From an uncultured Sphingobacteriales bacterium (lineage in GTDB: Bacteria > Bacteroidota > Bacteroidia > Chitinophagales > Chitinophagaceae): a DNA stretch of 5,492 nucleotides. Below, piece after piece: positions 1 to 5,491 of this stretch (positions are counted from its first letter, which is position 1; each line of letters begins with the position of its first letter). The position numbers were made by a program, and so were the translations under genes. The notes under the pieces were generated by a model, which was not told the DNA's origin, did no database searches, and saw only the letters and a list, made by a program, of their open reading frames with translations. The stretch is from assembly GCA_946887085.1 (NCBI GenBank), contig CAMPKG010000227.1:1-5492 (forward strand), read 5' to 3'.

Positions 1-26
1 GTTTTCACGGTCAATATTTACTATAA

Positions 27-55
27 CAAATATACGACAAATACTTCAAAACAAA
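27..55 (-). promoter_or_regulatory. Candidate Bacteroidota-type promoter reading leftward out of the window
   Basis: Read on the minus strand, bases 34-27 are TATATTTG, a perfect match to the Bacteroidota -7 box TAnnTTTG. A TTTG at 55-52 could be the -33 element, but the 17-nt gap is shorter than the roughly 19-21 usually seen. The element lies just past the terminator of the 111-1004 gene and overlaps its T-tract, so it would serve a minus-strand gene left of the window. That gene is not visible, and an AT-rich stretch can produce such a match by chance. Confidence 0.3.
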
Positions 56-80
56 AAAGCAGCGGCAATATCCGCTGCTT
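48..80 (-). terminator. Rho-independent terminator of the 111-1004 gene
   Basis: Bases 57-65 (AAGCAGCGG) and 72-80 (CCGCTGCTT) form a perfect 9-bp inverted repeat around a 6-nt loop. On the minus strand the hairpin is followed by a T-rich run, TTTTTTGTTTT (58-48). The stem starts about 30 nt after the stop codon of the secreted-protein gene. Hairpin plus U-tract is the classic intrinsic terminator, and the U-tract exists only for minus-strand transcription, which fixes its direction. Confidence 0.85.
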
Positions 81-110
81 ATAACCCTAATGTATTAGTA
101 TTCAAATCTC

Positions 111-1004
111 CTACTCCACCACCAACCTCTTCGTCTGCACTTCCTCACCAACCATCACCTTCACAAAATACAACCCGGGCGCAACAGAGTTTAAATCCAT
201 GGAGTACGAGCGGCTGCCTTGCTCCCAGGCTGCTTCGGTTACCACCTTTCCATATACATCCATCACCCACAGTTTTACTTCGTCAGTAACAGTCACTCCA
301 AAATCTATTGAGACCTTATCTTTTGCCGGGTTGGGTGAAAGCGTTACGCTGTATTTCAAATATGAAGCAGCAGATATCCCCGCCGCAAAACCCGAAAAGT
401 TCAGGCTGTCCACATACAAGTAACTACCAGCAACCGGGTTTCCGGTCTTGTTGGTGGAGACGAGGCCGATAAAAGCAGTATCGGGTGTGACTCCCAGCAA
501 GTAAGGTATTGGTATTGAAAAGGAAGTCCAGGACATCACCATCCCGGTGAAGTCGTGTTCTACTTCCGCGACCACATCCCGTGTGTTGGTAGAGGTATTC
601 CATTTGGTAAATATCACACCTATGCGGCCCGTATCTGTACCTTGCAACATGTACTGCCATCTACCGGTAAGAAATCCAGGCCTGCCCATATAGGGAAAAC
701 CGGATTTCGGCTTTTTTGTCACAATATCATATTTGCCGCTCATCGCCAGGCCCGGCACTATATCTGTTCCCACGGTCTTGGTGGTGAGCATAATAAATGA
801 ACTGCCATGCGGAGCACCAGTAGTGCCTTTCTCACATGTGTACACGCTGGCGGAGGACGTAAGCGCATTGAAATTATCCCAGCCATCAGGGGTACTGTAG
901 CCGCCTACTGTGCTCCAGTTCTCGAAACTGGCATTGGGTATTTGCGCGTGTGCAGTTGCCGCAAATGTGATAAGCAGTACCGAAAGGGTAATAACTTTTT
1001 TCAT
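111..1004 (-). CDS. Secreted T9SS type A sorting domain protein with a possible N-terminal carbohydrate-binding-like domain
   Basis: This 297-residue protein should be exported by Sec and then moved across the outer membrane by the type IX system, to be anchored on the surface or released. Residues 1-20 form a signal peptide (MKK, hydrophobic core, then TAHA before Q21). Residues 21-205 begin IPNASFENW with a later DGW, a pattern shared by many Bacteroidota extracellular beta-sandwich proteins, some of them in putative carbohydrate-binding families; no catalytic motif is seen. Residues 215-297 are the T9SS sorting domain: SPNPAKD near the start, MDVYGKVV in the middle, APGLYFVKV and a terminal TKRLVVE. 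A TTG two codons upstream (1010) would also be in frame, but the ATG at 1004 puts the lysines directly at the signal-peptide start and is preferred. The gene lies downstream of the larger T9SS gene in the same direction, with a hairpin and a candidate promoter between them. The sorting domain is near certain; the role and ligand are unknown. Confidence 0.9.
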   Translation of the reverse strand: MKKVITLSVLLITFAATAHAQIPNASFENWSTVGGYSTPDGWDNFNALTSSASVYTCEKGTTGAPHGSSFIMLTTKTVGTDIVPGLAMSGKYDIVTKKPKSGFPYMGRPGFLTGRWQYMLQGTDTGRIGVIFTKWNTSTNTRDVVAEVEHDFTGMVMSWTSFSIPIPYLLGVTPDTAFIGLVSTNKTGNPVAGSYLYVDSLNFSGFAAGISAASYLKYSVTLSPNPAKDKVSIDFGVTVTDEVKLWVMDVYGKVVTEAAWEQGSRSYSMDLNSVAPGLYFVKVMVGEEVQTKRLVVE

Positions 1005-1023
1005 AGACAAGCGTTTTGCTATC

Positions 1024-1055
1024 TAAATTTAATAATATTTAAGTGAGATGTCAAC
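1024..1055 (-). promoter_or_regulatory. Candidate promoter of the 111-1004 gene
   Basis: On the minus strand GTTG (1055-1052) is followed after 20 nt by TAAATTTA (1031-1024), which matches TAnnTTTG except at the last base. The gap fits the Bacteroidota housekeeping sigma pattern. The leader to the ATG at 1004 would be only about 15 nt. The GTTG lies a few bases beyond the hairpin that follows the upstream gene, consistent with a separate transcription unit. The match is imperfect and the region is AT-rich. Confidence 0.35.
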
Positions 1056-1060
1056 ATAAT

Positions 1061-1088
1061 AGCAAAAGGAGCTTTCGCTCCCTTTGCT
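1061..1088 (-). terminator. Hairpin after the 1109-2533 gene, probable terminator without a U-tract
   Basis: Read on the minus strand, AGCAAAGGGAGC (1088-1077), the tetraloop GAAA and GCTCCTTTTGCT (1072-1061) form a 12-bp stem with a single G-U wobble. On the plus strand that same position would be an A-C mismatch, so the structure favours leftward transcripts. GAAA is a stabilising GNRA-type loop. The hairpin starts 20 nt after the stop codon. No clear U run follows (ATTATGTTGAC), so it could be a transcript-end stabiliser rather than a strong intrinsic terminator. Confidence 0.65.
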
Positions 1089-1108
1089 CACCACCATTAA
1101 TCTGAATT

Positions 1109-2533
1109 TTATTTTGAAAAGATCATTCGCTTGGTAGCTACTTCTCTGCCGTCGATGACTAGCGAGTACATATACATACCGGGTATGAGTTTCTCGCTCT
1201 CAACAGTCAGAGCTCCTTTACCTTTCGCAGTAATAGGATAGCGGGCAAGTTTTTTGCCATTAACATCGTATATGTCTATCGAAGCACTGCGTTCCATTGA
1301 CTGCACATTATATTCGATGGCTGTTTCTTTGCCAAAAGGGTTAGGGGCATTCTGGCCAAGTGTATTGCCATCAGCAACCGGTGTGATCGCAGCTTTGGTT
1401 TCAAGGAGAGCCGTAAGCTTTTTTACTTGCATCTCAAGCTGATCGAGGCGTGTCTGCATCTGCTCGGTTTTCGCTTTTTCTTCTTCATACAATTTGCGAA
1501 GTTGTGTTCCGTCTTTAGGATCATCCGGGTCTTCCACACCTCTGCGCCTGAAAACATAACCGGCCTGGTTGATTACGAGGATGTCGCCATCACCGGGTTC
1601 CAGATTCTCAAAACGAACGTCTGACGTTCCCGCACTGCCGTCATCAGGATTGTTGCCTGTGCAGTTTACATGCATAAAAGCAGTTGGTAGCATAGTATTC
1701 CAGCCCAGCAAGCCCTGCTGCGAAAGAATACCTCTTGGCGTGTTGTTGGTGATCACGCGCACATCATCATTCGTTCTGGTACCAAAAAAGTTCTTATTGC
1801 TGAGAATATTGTTGCCGCTCACGCGCCAGAAACACTCATCCGAACAATCATCGTCACAAACATAACCAGGACAGCCATTATCGTCGATAATGGAATTGTT
1901 ACCTCCAACAGATGTAACCGTACCTACCAGGTTAAAACCATGCGGGTTGTTCTGGTTAGGATTTGCGGTTTCGTGAAAGTTCACAACTTCCGTTTCAATG
2001 GTGTGTGTTCCCGCAGTTAACATCACCGTGTATACGGGGGGTGTTGTTGGATAAAAAGCCTGGAAATTCGCCAGCGTGTTATTTGCTGTTTCTGAGAACA
2101 ATGTCGTACCGTCAACTTTCAGGTATTTCATCCAGTTGTCCCGTGAGAATGTTAACGTAATCCGCACCTGATCGTCCTGGCACATGGTGAAGGTCCTGCG
2201 TAGCGTCATAGAATATTCATCGGGCACCGGCGTAGTAACATACCAGGGAGACGGATTGTAAAAACTGATCCACTTGCTGTTCGGATTGCTTGTCCAGCTA
2301 CCGACGGTATTAACGCCAATTGCAGAAAAAGGCGGCGTAGGGGCAATGCTCAGTGCCGTAATATCTGCAGATAGTGCTACTACCTGCCAGTTTGGGTCGG
2401 GTGCCCCCGTGGCTATAGGACCCGTAGGTGTGTAGCCGGTGTTCACAACAAGTGAATTGGTAAGGCACTGCGCCGATGCGCTAATTGATGACACCAGCCA
2501 CATGGAGGTGTACAATAGTTGTCTTGTTTTCAT
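1109..2533 (-). CDS. Mosaic secreted protein: jelly-roll-like domain, tail-fibre-like stem, coiled coil and T9SS sorting domain
   Basis: A 474-residue protein expected on the cell surface or outside the cell. Residues 1-21 are a signal peptide ending SASA before Q22. Residues 24-205 look like a beta-sandwich domain; the pattern DPNWQVV, then SKWISF, then LRRTFTM resembles extracellular modules found in many bacteria. Residues 217-234 are rich in Asp and Cys (C221, C226, C230, C234). Residues 236-280 start WRVSGNNI and continue NFFGTRTNDDVRV and TNNTPRGI, resembling the stem repeat that precedes peptidase S74 (endosialidase chaperone) domains in Bacteroidota tail-fibre-domain proteins. Residues 342-380 are a probable coiled coil (LRKLYEEEKAK, then LDQLEMQVKKL). 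Residues 391-474 are the T9SS type A domain: LGQNAPNPF, IDIYDVNGKKL, PGMYMYSLVIDG and the terminal KRMIFSK. No S74 chaperone domain is visible between stem and coiled coil. The ATG at 2533 is chosen because it starts a good signal peptide. The gene is divergent from the sensor kinase operon. Export route is confident; function is unknown. Confidence 0.92.
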   Translation of the reverse strand: MKTRQLLYTSMWLVSSISASAQCLTNSLVVNTGYTPTGPIATGAPDPNWQVVALSADITALSIAPTPPFSAIGVNTVGSWTSNPNSKWISFYNPSPWYVTTPVPDEYSMTLRRTFTMCQDDQVRITLTFSRDNWMKYLKVDGTTLFSETANNTLANFQAFYPTTPPVYTVMLTAGTHTIETEVVNFHETANPNQNNPHGFNLVGTVTSVGGNNSIIDDNGCPGYVCDDDCSDECFWRVSGNNILSNKNFFGTRTNDDVRVITNNTPRGILSQQGLLGWNTMLPTAFMHVNCTGNNPDDGSAGTSDVRFENLEPGDGDILVINQAGYVFRRRGVEDPDDPKDGTQLRKLYEEEKAKTEQMQTRLDQLEMQVKKLTALLETKAAITPVADGNTLGQNAPNPFGKETAIEYNVQSMERSASIDIYDVNGKKLARYPITAKGKGALTVESEKLIPGMYMYSLVIDGREVATKRMIFSK

Positions 2534-2541
2534 ACGTTGTA

Positions 2542-2566
2542 GTTTTGAATGAACGTTTTGGTGAAC
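2542..2566. repeat. Tandem direct repeat next to the start of the 1109-2533 gene
   Basis: GTTTTGAATGAAC (2542-2554) is followed directly by GTTTTGGTGAAC (2555-2566). The units share GTTTTG and TGAAC and differ by AA versus G between them. The repeat begins 8 bp upstream of the ATG at 2533, in the leader or promoter of that gene. A head-to-tail pair one to one-and-a-half helical turns apart could be a regulator site, but the 13-bp period is shorter than the roughly 21-bp period typical of LytTR sites. Confidence 0.5.
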
Positions 2567-2571
2567 TGATA

Positions 2572-2598
2572 ATTAATTCCGGTTAATTTCGAATTAAT
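2572..2598. repeat. AT-rich inverted repeat in the divergent intergenic region
   Basis: ATTAATTC (2572-2579) and GAATTAAT (2591-2598) are perfect inverted copies separated by 11 bp. They lie about 40-65 bp upstream of the 1109-2533 gene, where an operator would be expected. The low-complexity AT content means chance occurrence is quite possible. Confidence 0.35.
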
Positions 2599-2626
2599 GG
2601 TGATCGGTATCAAAGTTGTGATGACC

Positions 2627-2671
2627 TTACCGGAAAAAACCTTCGATTTAACAAACGGTACAATCCGGTAA
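2627..2671. repeat. Inverted repeat TTACCGGA / TCCGGTAA in the divergent intergenic region
   Basis: TTACCGGA (2627-2634) and TCCGGTAA (2664-2671) are perfect 8-bp inverted copies 29 bp apart, with partial extension (CCTTACCGG against CCGGTAAAGG). The CGGTA core also occurs at 2605-2609 and 2656-2660, the latter exactly 10 bp before the copy at 2666-2670. The cluster lies about midway between the two divergent genes and may be a regulator binding region. No known consensus is matched. Confidence 0.35.
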
Positions 2672-2739
2672 AGGAACGGCATTGGTTAGTACATTAACGG
2701 AAGCCATAACTCACATCGCTGCCATGCTCAAAAAAATTC

Positions 2740-2772
2740 ATTGGCGATTTTCATCAACTTACCATAACTTAG
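2740..2772 (+). promoter_or_regulatory. Candidate promoter of the kinase-regulator operon
   Basis: ATTG (2740-2743) is followed after 21 bp by TAACTTAG (2765-2772), which matches TAnnTTTG at five of the six fixed positions. The predicted transcript start would lie roughly 10-15 nt before the ATG at 2793. Placement and spacing fit the Bacteroidota promoter pattern, but both boxes are imperfect and no other evidence supports the site. Confidence 0.35.
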
Positions 2773-2792
2773 AAATACCATCATGAGATCCA

Positions 2793-4283
2793 ATGCGGCT
2801 AATTCTATTCATCATCCCGGCATTGTTACACTGCTTCGCTGCACGTGCGCAACCCACCAGCGGCCTTGTTGCAAAATTCAGCTTCGACAACAATCGCGCG
2901 CTCAACGAAGTCAGTTCATTACCGGCCAAAGTGGTTGGATCCACACCTACCGAAGACCGCTTTGGCAATCCTTCGTCTGCGTTTTATCTCGATGGTAACG
3001 CTGGCAGCTATATTAATCTTGGTACAGATTCTTCGCTTAAGCCCGCAGCAGGCAGCATCTCGCTCTGGTTCAAAATGGACAATATCATGTATGCAGGTAA
3101 GGGGTACGACGCCAACCCGATATTCATTACCAAAACACATGGTGGAAATGATTTCAACGAGGCATATAGCCTTTCCTGCGATTTTGCAAGCAGGCGGTTG
3201 AGTTGCGTGTCTGCCAATGTGAGACCTCACGATTCATCACAGGCGGGTGTACGCAGCACCGAGCATATAAAACTCACACGTTGGTATCATGTAGTTGTTT
3301 GTTACGACGACTCGTCAATATCGATGTACCTGGACGGAACTTTACAGAATAAAGTATCAAAAGGTTTTCGCACAATATTTCTACCGGGCGACTCGGTGAT
3401 GCTCGGTCACTCTGCTAATGTTAAGAATGCCCGTTTTTTCAACGGTGCTGTGGATGATATACATATCTACAATCGGATACTTTCTCCGGGGGAAATAACT
3501 GAGCTATACAATACCCCCAACCCCAACAAAAATAACGCCGTGATTAAGTGGCTTGTCTTTGTACTGGCCGGCGCTGTTTGTATCGTAATGATGATGGTCC
3601 TGTTGCTGAAGCGTGAAAAAATAAGAAATCGTAAACAACGACAACTATTTGAAATGGAAATGCAGGTAATGAGAGCGCAGATGAACCCGCATTTTGTCTT
3701 CAATGCAATGAACTCTGTGCAACAATTCATACTGGCTAGTGATAATGATAACGCCCACAAATACCTGGTAAAATTCTCGCGTTTGCTACGGATGATACTT
3801 GAAAGCAGTCACGACGAACACATCAGCCTGGAAAATGAAATAGACATACTTACACGTTATATAGAAATTGAGGCCCTTCGGTTTGAGGAATCTTTCTCTT
3901 ACGAAATCGTAACCGATGCCACCATCAACACTTCCGGCACCCGGATACCGCAAATGCTGATACAGCCTTTGGTGGAAAATGCTATATGGCATGGACTACT
4001 GCCAAAAAACAGCGACCGGAAGCTGAGCATCCGGTTTGAACGCACAGGACAAAATTCGCTATCCTGTGTGGTGGATGACAATGGCATCGGACGGAGTGAT
4101 AAAAAAGCTGAGGTAACGGTGTCAAAAAGAAGGTCACTGGCTATTAATTTCATTCATCATCGCTTGAAACTGATGAAGAAAGAATGGAACAGGGATTATG
4201 GCATAGAGATCATCGATAAAACTGACCTCAAATCGGTCAGCACCGGAACCAGGGTAATTGTTAAATTACCAATTTTAAACTAA
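2793..4283 (+). CDS. LamG-domain sensor histidine kinase of the LytS/YehU (His_kinase) type
   Basis: This 496-residue inner-membrane kinase should sense a signal in the periplasm and phosphorylate the LytTR regulator encoded 4 bp downstream. Residues 1-19 are a signal peptide ending ARA before Q20. Residues 22-240 form a LamG/concanavalin-like jelly roll: GLVAKFSFD at the start, SISLWFKMD, RWYHVVVCYD, MYLDG, and the typical ending FNGAVDDIHIYNRILSPGEI. Residues 250-272 are the only internal membrane segment, followed by a basic, probably helical linker (273-293). The His_kinase motif RAQMNPHFVFNAMNSVQQFI puts the phospho-accepting histidine at H300. The ATPase domain shows an N box (QPLVENAIWHG, N396) and a G1 box (VVDDNGIGRSD, 427-436). 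The usual glycine-rich G2 segment is replaced by RRSLAINFIHHRLKLM (446-461). An ATG at 2783 is in another frame; the 2793 start gives the signal peptide. Such kinases usually carry TPR, 7TM or propeller/Y_Y_Y sensor regions, so a lone LamG ectodomain is less usual. The ligand is unknown, with a glycan as the natural guess. Confidence 0.93.
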   Translation: MRLILFIIPALLHCFAARAQPTSGLVAKFSFDNNRALNEVSSLPAKVVGSTPTEDRFGNPSSAFYLDGNAGSYINLGTDSSLKPAAGSISLWFKMDNIMYAGKGYDANPIFITKTHGGNDFNEAYSLSCDFASRRLSCVSANVRPHDSSQAGVRSTEHIKLTRWYHVVVCYDDSSISMYLDGTLQNKVSKGFRTIFLPGDSVMLGHSANVKNARFFNGAVDDIHIYNRILSPGEITELYNTPNPNKNNAVIKWLVFVLAGAVCIVMMMVLLLKREKIRNRKQRQLFEMEMQVMRAQMNPHFVFNAMNSVQQFILASDNDNAHKYLVKFSRLLRMILESSHDEHISLENEIDILTRYIEIEALRFEESFSYEIVTDATINTSGTRIPQMLIQPLVENAIWHGLLPKNSDRKLSIRFERTGQNSLSCVVDDNGIGRSDKKAEVTVSKRRSLAINFIHHRLKLMKKEWNRDYGIEIIDKTDLKSVSTGTRVIVKLPILN

Positions 4284-4287
4284 GCAT

Positions 4288-5016
4288 ATGTTGAAGGCCA
4301 TTATCATAGACGATGAAAAAGCAGCGATAAAAACGCTGACGGTGCTGCTGGAAAAACACGTACCGGAAGTCCAACTTGTAGGAGCAAGCGCCAATTGCAC
4401 AGAAGGCATTGTGCAGATCGAAGAACAAAAGCCTGATATAATTTTCCTCGACATCAGTATGCCCGAGATGAACGGCTTTACATTGCTGCAACAATTAAAG
4501 TTCCGAGATTTCCACCTCATCTTTACCACAGCACACGAACATTATGCGATACAAGCAATAAAGCATCACGCTACAGATTATCTGCTTAAACCCATTGATA
4601 TCGACGAACTGAAGCAGGCAATACAAACTGTGTTGCATGCACGCATCCCGCGCGATGAGACCAGTGAAGTACGCCGGTTGGAGCTTGGCAGCCGCATTGG
4701 CCTGCCCATCCGCGAAGGACTGGTTTACCACACTGTCTCGGATATAATATGGATAGAGTCACAGGGCAATTATTGTACCTTTCATACGGTTGACGAGAAG
4801 AAATACATGGTTTCCAAAAACATCGGTGAATATGAAGACCTGCTTCCTGAGCGAGAATTTTTCAGGCCACATAAATCTTACCTGATCAACATGCGGAAGG
4901 TAAAAAAATACATTCGCACCGATGGATATTTCGTGGAGATGTCTGACGGCGCCATCGTAGAAATATCAAGAAGAAAAAAGGATGAATTTCTGCAGTTAAT
5001 GAATGGCACCAGCTAA
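4288..5016 (+). CDS. LytTR-family two-component response regulator
   Basis: A 242-residue cytoplasmic DNA-binding regulator of the LytR/AlgR type. Residues 3-118 are a receiver domain: acidic D8 and D9, phospho-acceptor D55 in FLDISMPEMNG, the switch threonine in FTTAHE (T81), and K101 in YLLKP. A short linker (119-137) leads to the LytTR domain (about 138-240), with IIWIESQGNYCTFHT, the signature FFRPHKSYLINMRKV (191-205) and the closing EISRRKKDEFL. All active-site residues are present, so it should be functional. The ATG lies 4 bp after the kinase stop codon, which implies co-transcription and probably translational coupling; no purine-rich ribosome site is seen. Its stop codon is 1 bp from that of the convergent nuclease gene, so its transcript must end inside or beyond that gene. 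LytTR proteins bind paired direct repeats near promoters, and the divergent intergenic region at 2534-2792 is the obvious place to look. Confidence 0.96.
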   Translation: MLKAIIIDDEKAAIKTLTVLLEKHVPEVQLVGASANCTEGIVQIEEQKPDIIFLDISMPEMNGFTLLQQLKFRDFHLIFTTAHEHYAIQAIKHHATDYLLKPIDIDELKQAIQTVLHARIPRDETSEVRRLELGSRIGLPIREGLVYHTVSDIIWIESQGNYCTFHTVDEKKYMVSKNIGEYEDLLPEREFFRPHKSYLINMRKVKKYIRTDGYFVEMSDGAIVEISRRKKDEFLQLMNGTS

Positions 5017-5017
5017 A

Positions 5018-5491
5018 TTACTCACCCTTTCCCCAAAGGCCTCTGCCGTTCTCTCTTGCTTCTTCCTGCAATTGCAGGAACTCGTCGGCGTGCTGGACAT
5101 TGGGCGGCACAGTATATACCATCGCATAGCCCAGTTTTACCAACTCCGCGTTCAGAAAAGTTCCGTCCTCCAGGTATACGTATGCGAGCGTGCGCTGATA
5201 ACGATCGGTGCGTGTTACATCATACTTCAACCGCACCTTTTTGCCCATCAGGTAATTTTTTAAAAAAGCTTTCGCTTCTTTGCCATAATAGCCAACCTTC
5301 TTACGTCCTGTATTGCGCGATTCAGGCGCATCCACGCCAATCAACCTCACCTTTTCCTTTTCGTCAATCCAGAACGTATCACCGTCTATTACTTTGGTGA
5401 CTGTATGTAACGTAGGATCATCTGTCACACAGCCCGCCCATAAAACCGTGAGCACGAAGATGAGCGGGGATAATAGCCGGACTATTCGCAT
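5018..5491 (-). CDS. Thermonuclease-family (SNase-like) lipoprotein
   Basis: A 157-residue exported nuclease of the staphylococcal nuclease family, which cuts DNA and RNA with calcium. Residues 1-20 are hydrophobic and end WAG before C21, a slightly atypical lipobox, so it is probably a lipoprotein. Residues 30-154 are the SNase fold: VIDGDTFWID (D38), VRLIGVDAPES (R49, D54, E57) and DRYQRTLAYVY (R100). By family alignment these correspond to staphylococcal D21, R35, D40, E43 and R87, so the catalytic set looks complete. The end, ARENGRGLWG, is typical of bacterial thermonuclease-family proteins. After C21 come V-T-D-D, acidic residues that could act as a surface-export signal of the Bacteroidota type; this is inference. 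The start codon is one base from the window edge, so an earlier start cannot be excluded. It converges on the regulator gene and its own promoter is outside the window. It may serve nutrient scavenging from extracellular DNA. Confidence 0.93.
   Translation of the reverse strand: MRIVRLLSPLIFVLTVLWAGCVTDDPTLHTVTKVIDGDTFWIDEKEKVRLIGVDAPESRNTGRKKVGYYGKEAKAFLKNYLMGKKVRLKYDVTRTDRYQRTLAYVYLEDGTFLNAELVKLGYAMVYTVPPNVQHADEFLQLQEEARENGRGLWGKGE
5063..5080. repeat. Perfect 18-bp palindrome inside the nuclease gene 3' region
   Basis: TTCCTGCAATTGCAGGAA reads the same on both strands. It encodes part of the stretch EFLQLQEE of the nuclease and lies about 46 bp past the stop codon of the convergent regulator gene. 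With no spacer it would form only a tight hairpin (about 7 bp with a 4-nt loop) and no T-tract follows on either side. It may be a chance result of codon choice or a weak bidirectional transcript-end structure. Confidence 0.5.

Noticed and set aside
1427..1865. Plus-strand open frames opposite the 1109-2533 gene, and similar antisense frames elsewhere
   Set aside because: They lie opposite well-supported genes, have no signal peptide, domain or family resemblance, and are explained by codon use of the real genes.
2533..2560. Two ACGTT words (2534-2538, 2553-2557) as a possible LytTR binding pair
   Set aside because: The 19-bp period and the flanking bases do not fit the usual LytTR pair of 9-bp motifs about 21-22 bp apart; part of the first overlaps the start codon.
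2611..2618. CAACTTTG on the minus strand as a -7 box for the 1109-2533 gene
   Set aside because: It differs from TAnnTTTG at the first base and no TTTG lies 19-21 nt upstream, so no promoter is called for that gene.
2783..2998. Open frame starting at an ATG 10 bp before the kinase start, overlapping its 5' end in another frame
   Set aside because: The translation has no recognisable domain or signal peptide, while the overlapping frame encodes a clear signal peptide and LamG domain. It is most likely a shadow, though an upstream overlapping start affecting kinase translation cannot be excluded.
5026..5039. Small hairpin CCTTT-CCCC-AAAGG just after the regulator stop codon
   Set aside because: The stem is only 5 bp and no T-tract follows, so it is too weak to call a terminator.
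4981..5082. The peptide DEFLQL occurs both at the end of the regulator and in the nuclease on the opposite strand, giving an imperfect inverted DNA repeat
   Set aside because: The two 18-bp stretches differ at five third-codon positions and the flanks are unrelated. Each peptide fits its own family (LytTR C-terminus, SNase C-terminal helix), so this is coincidence rather than duplication.
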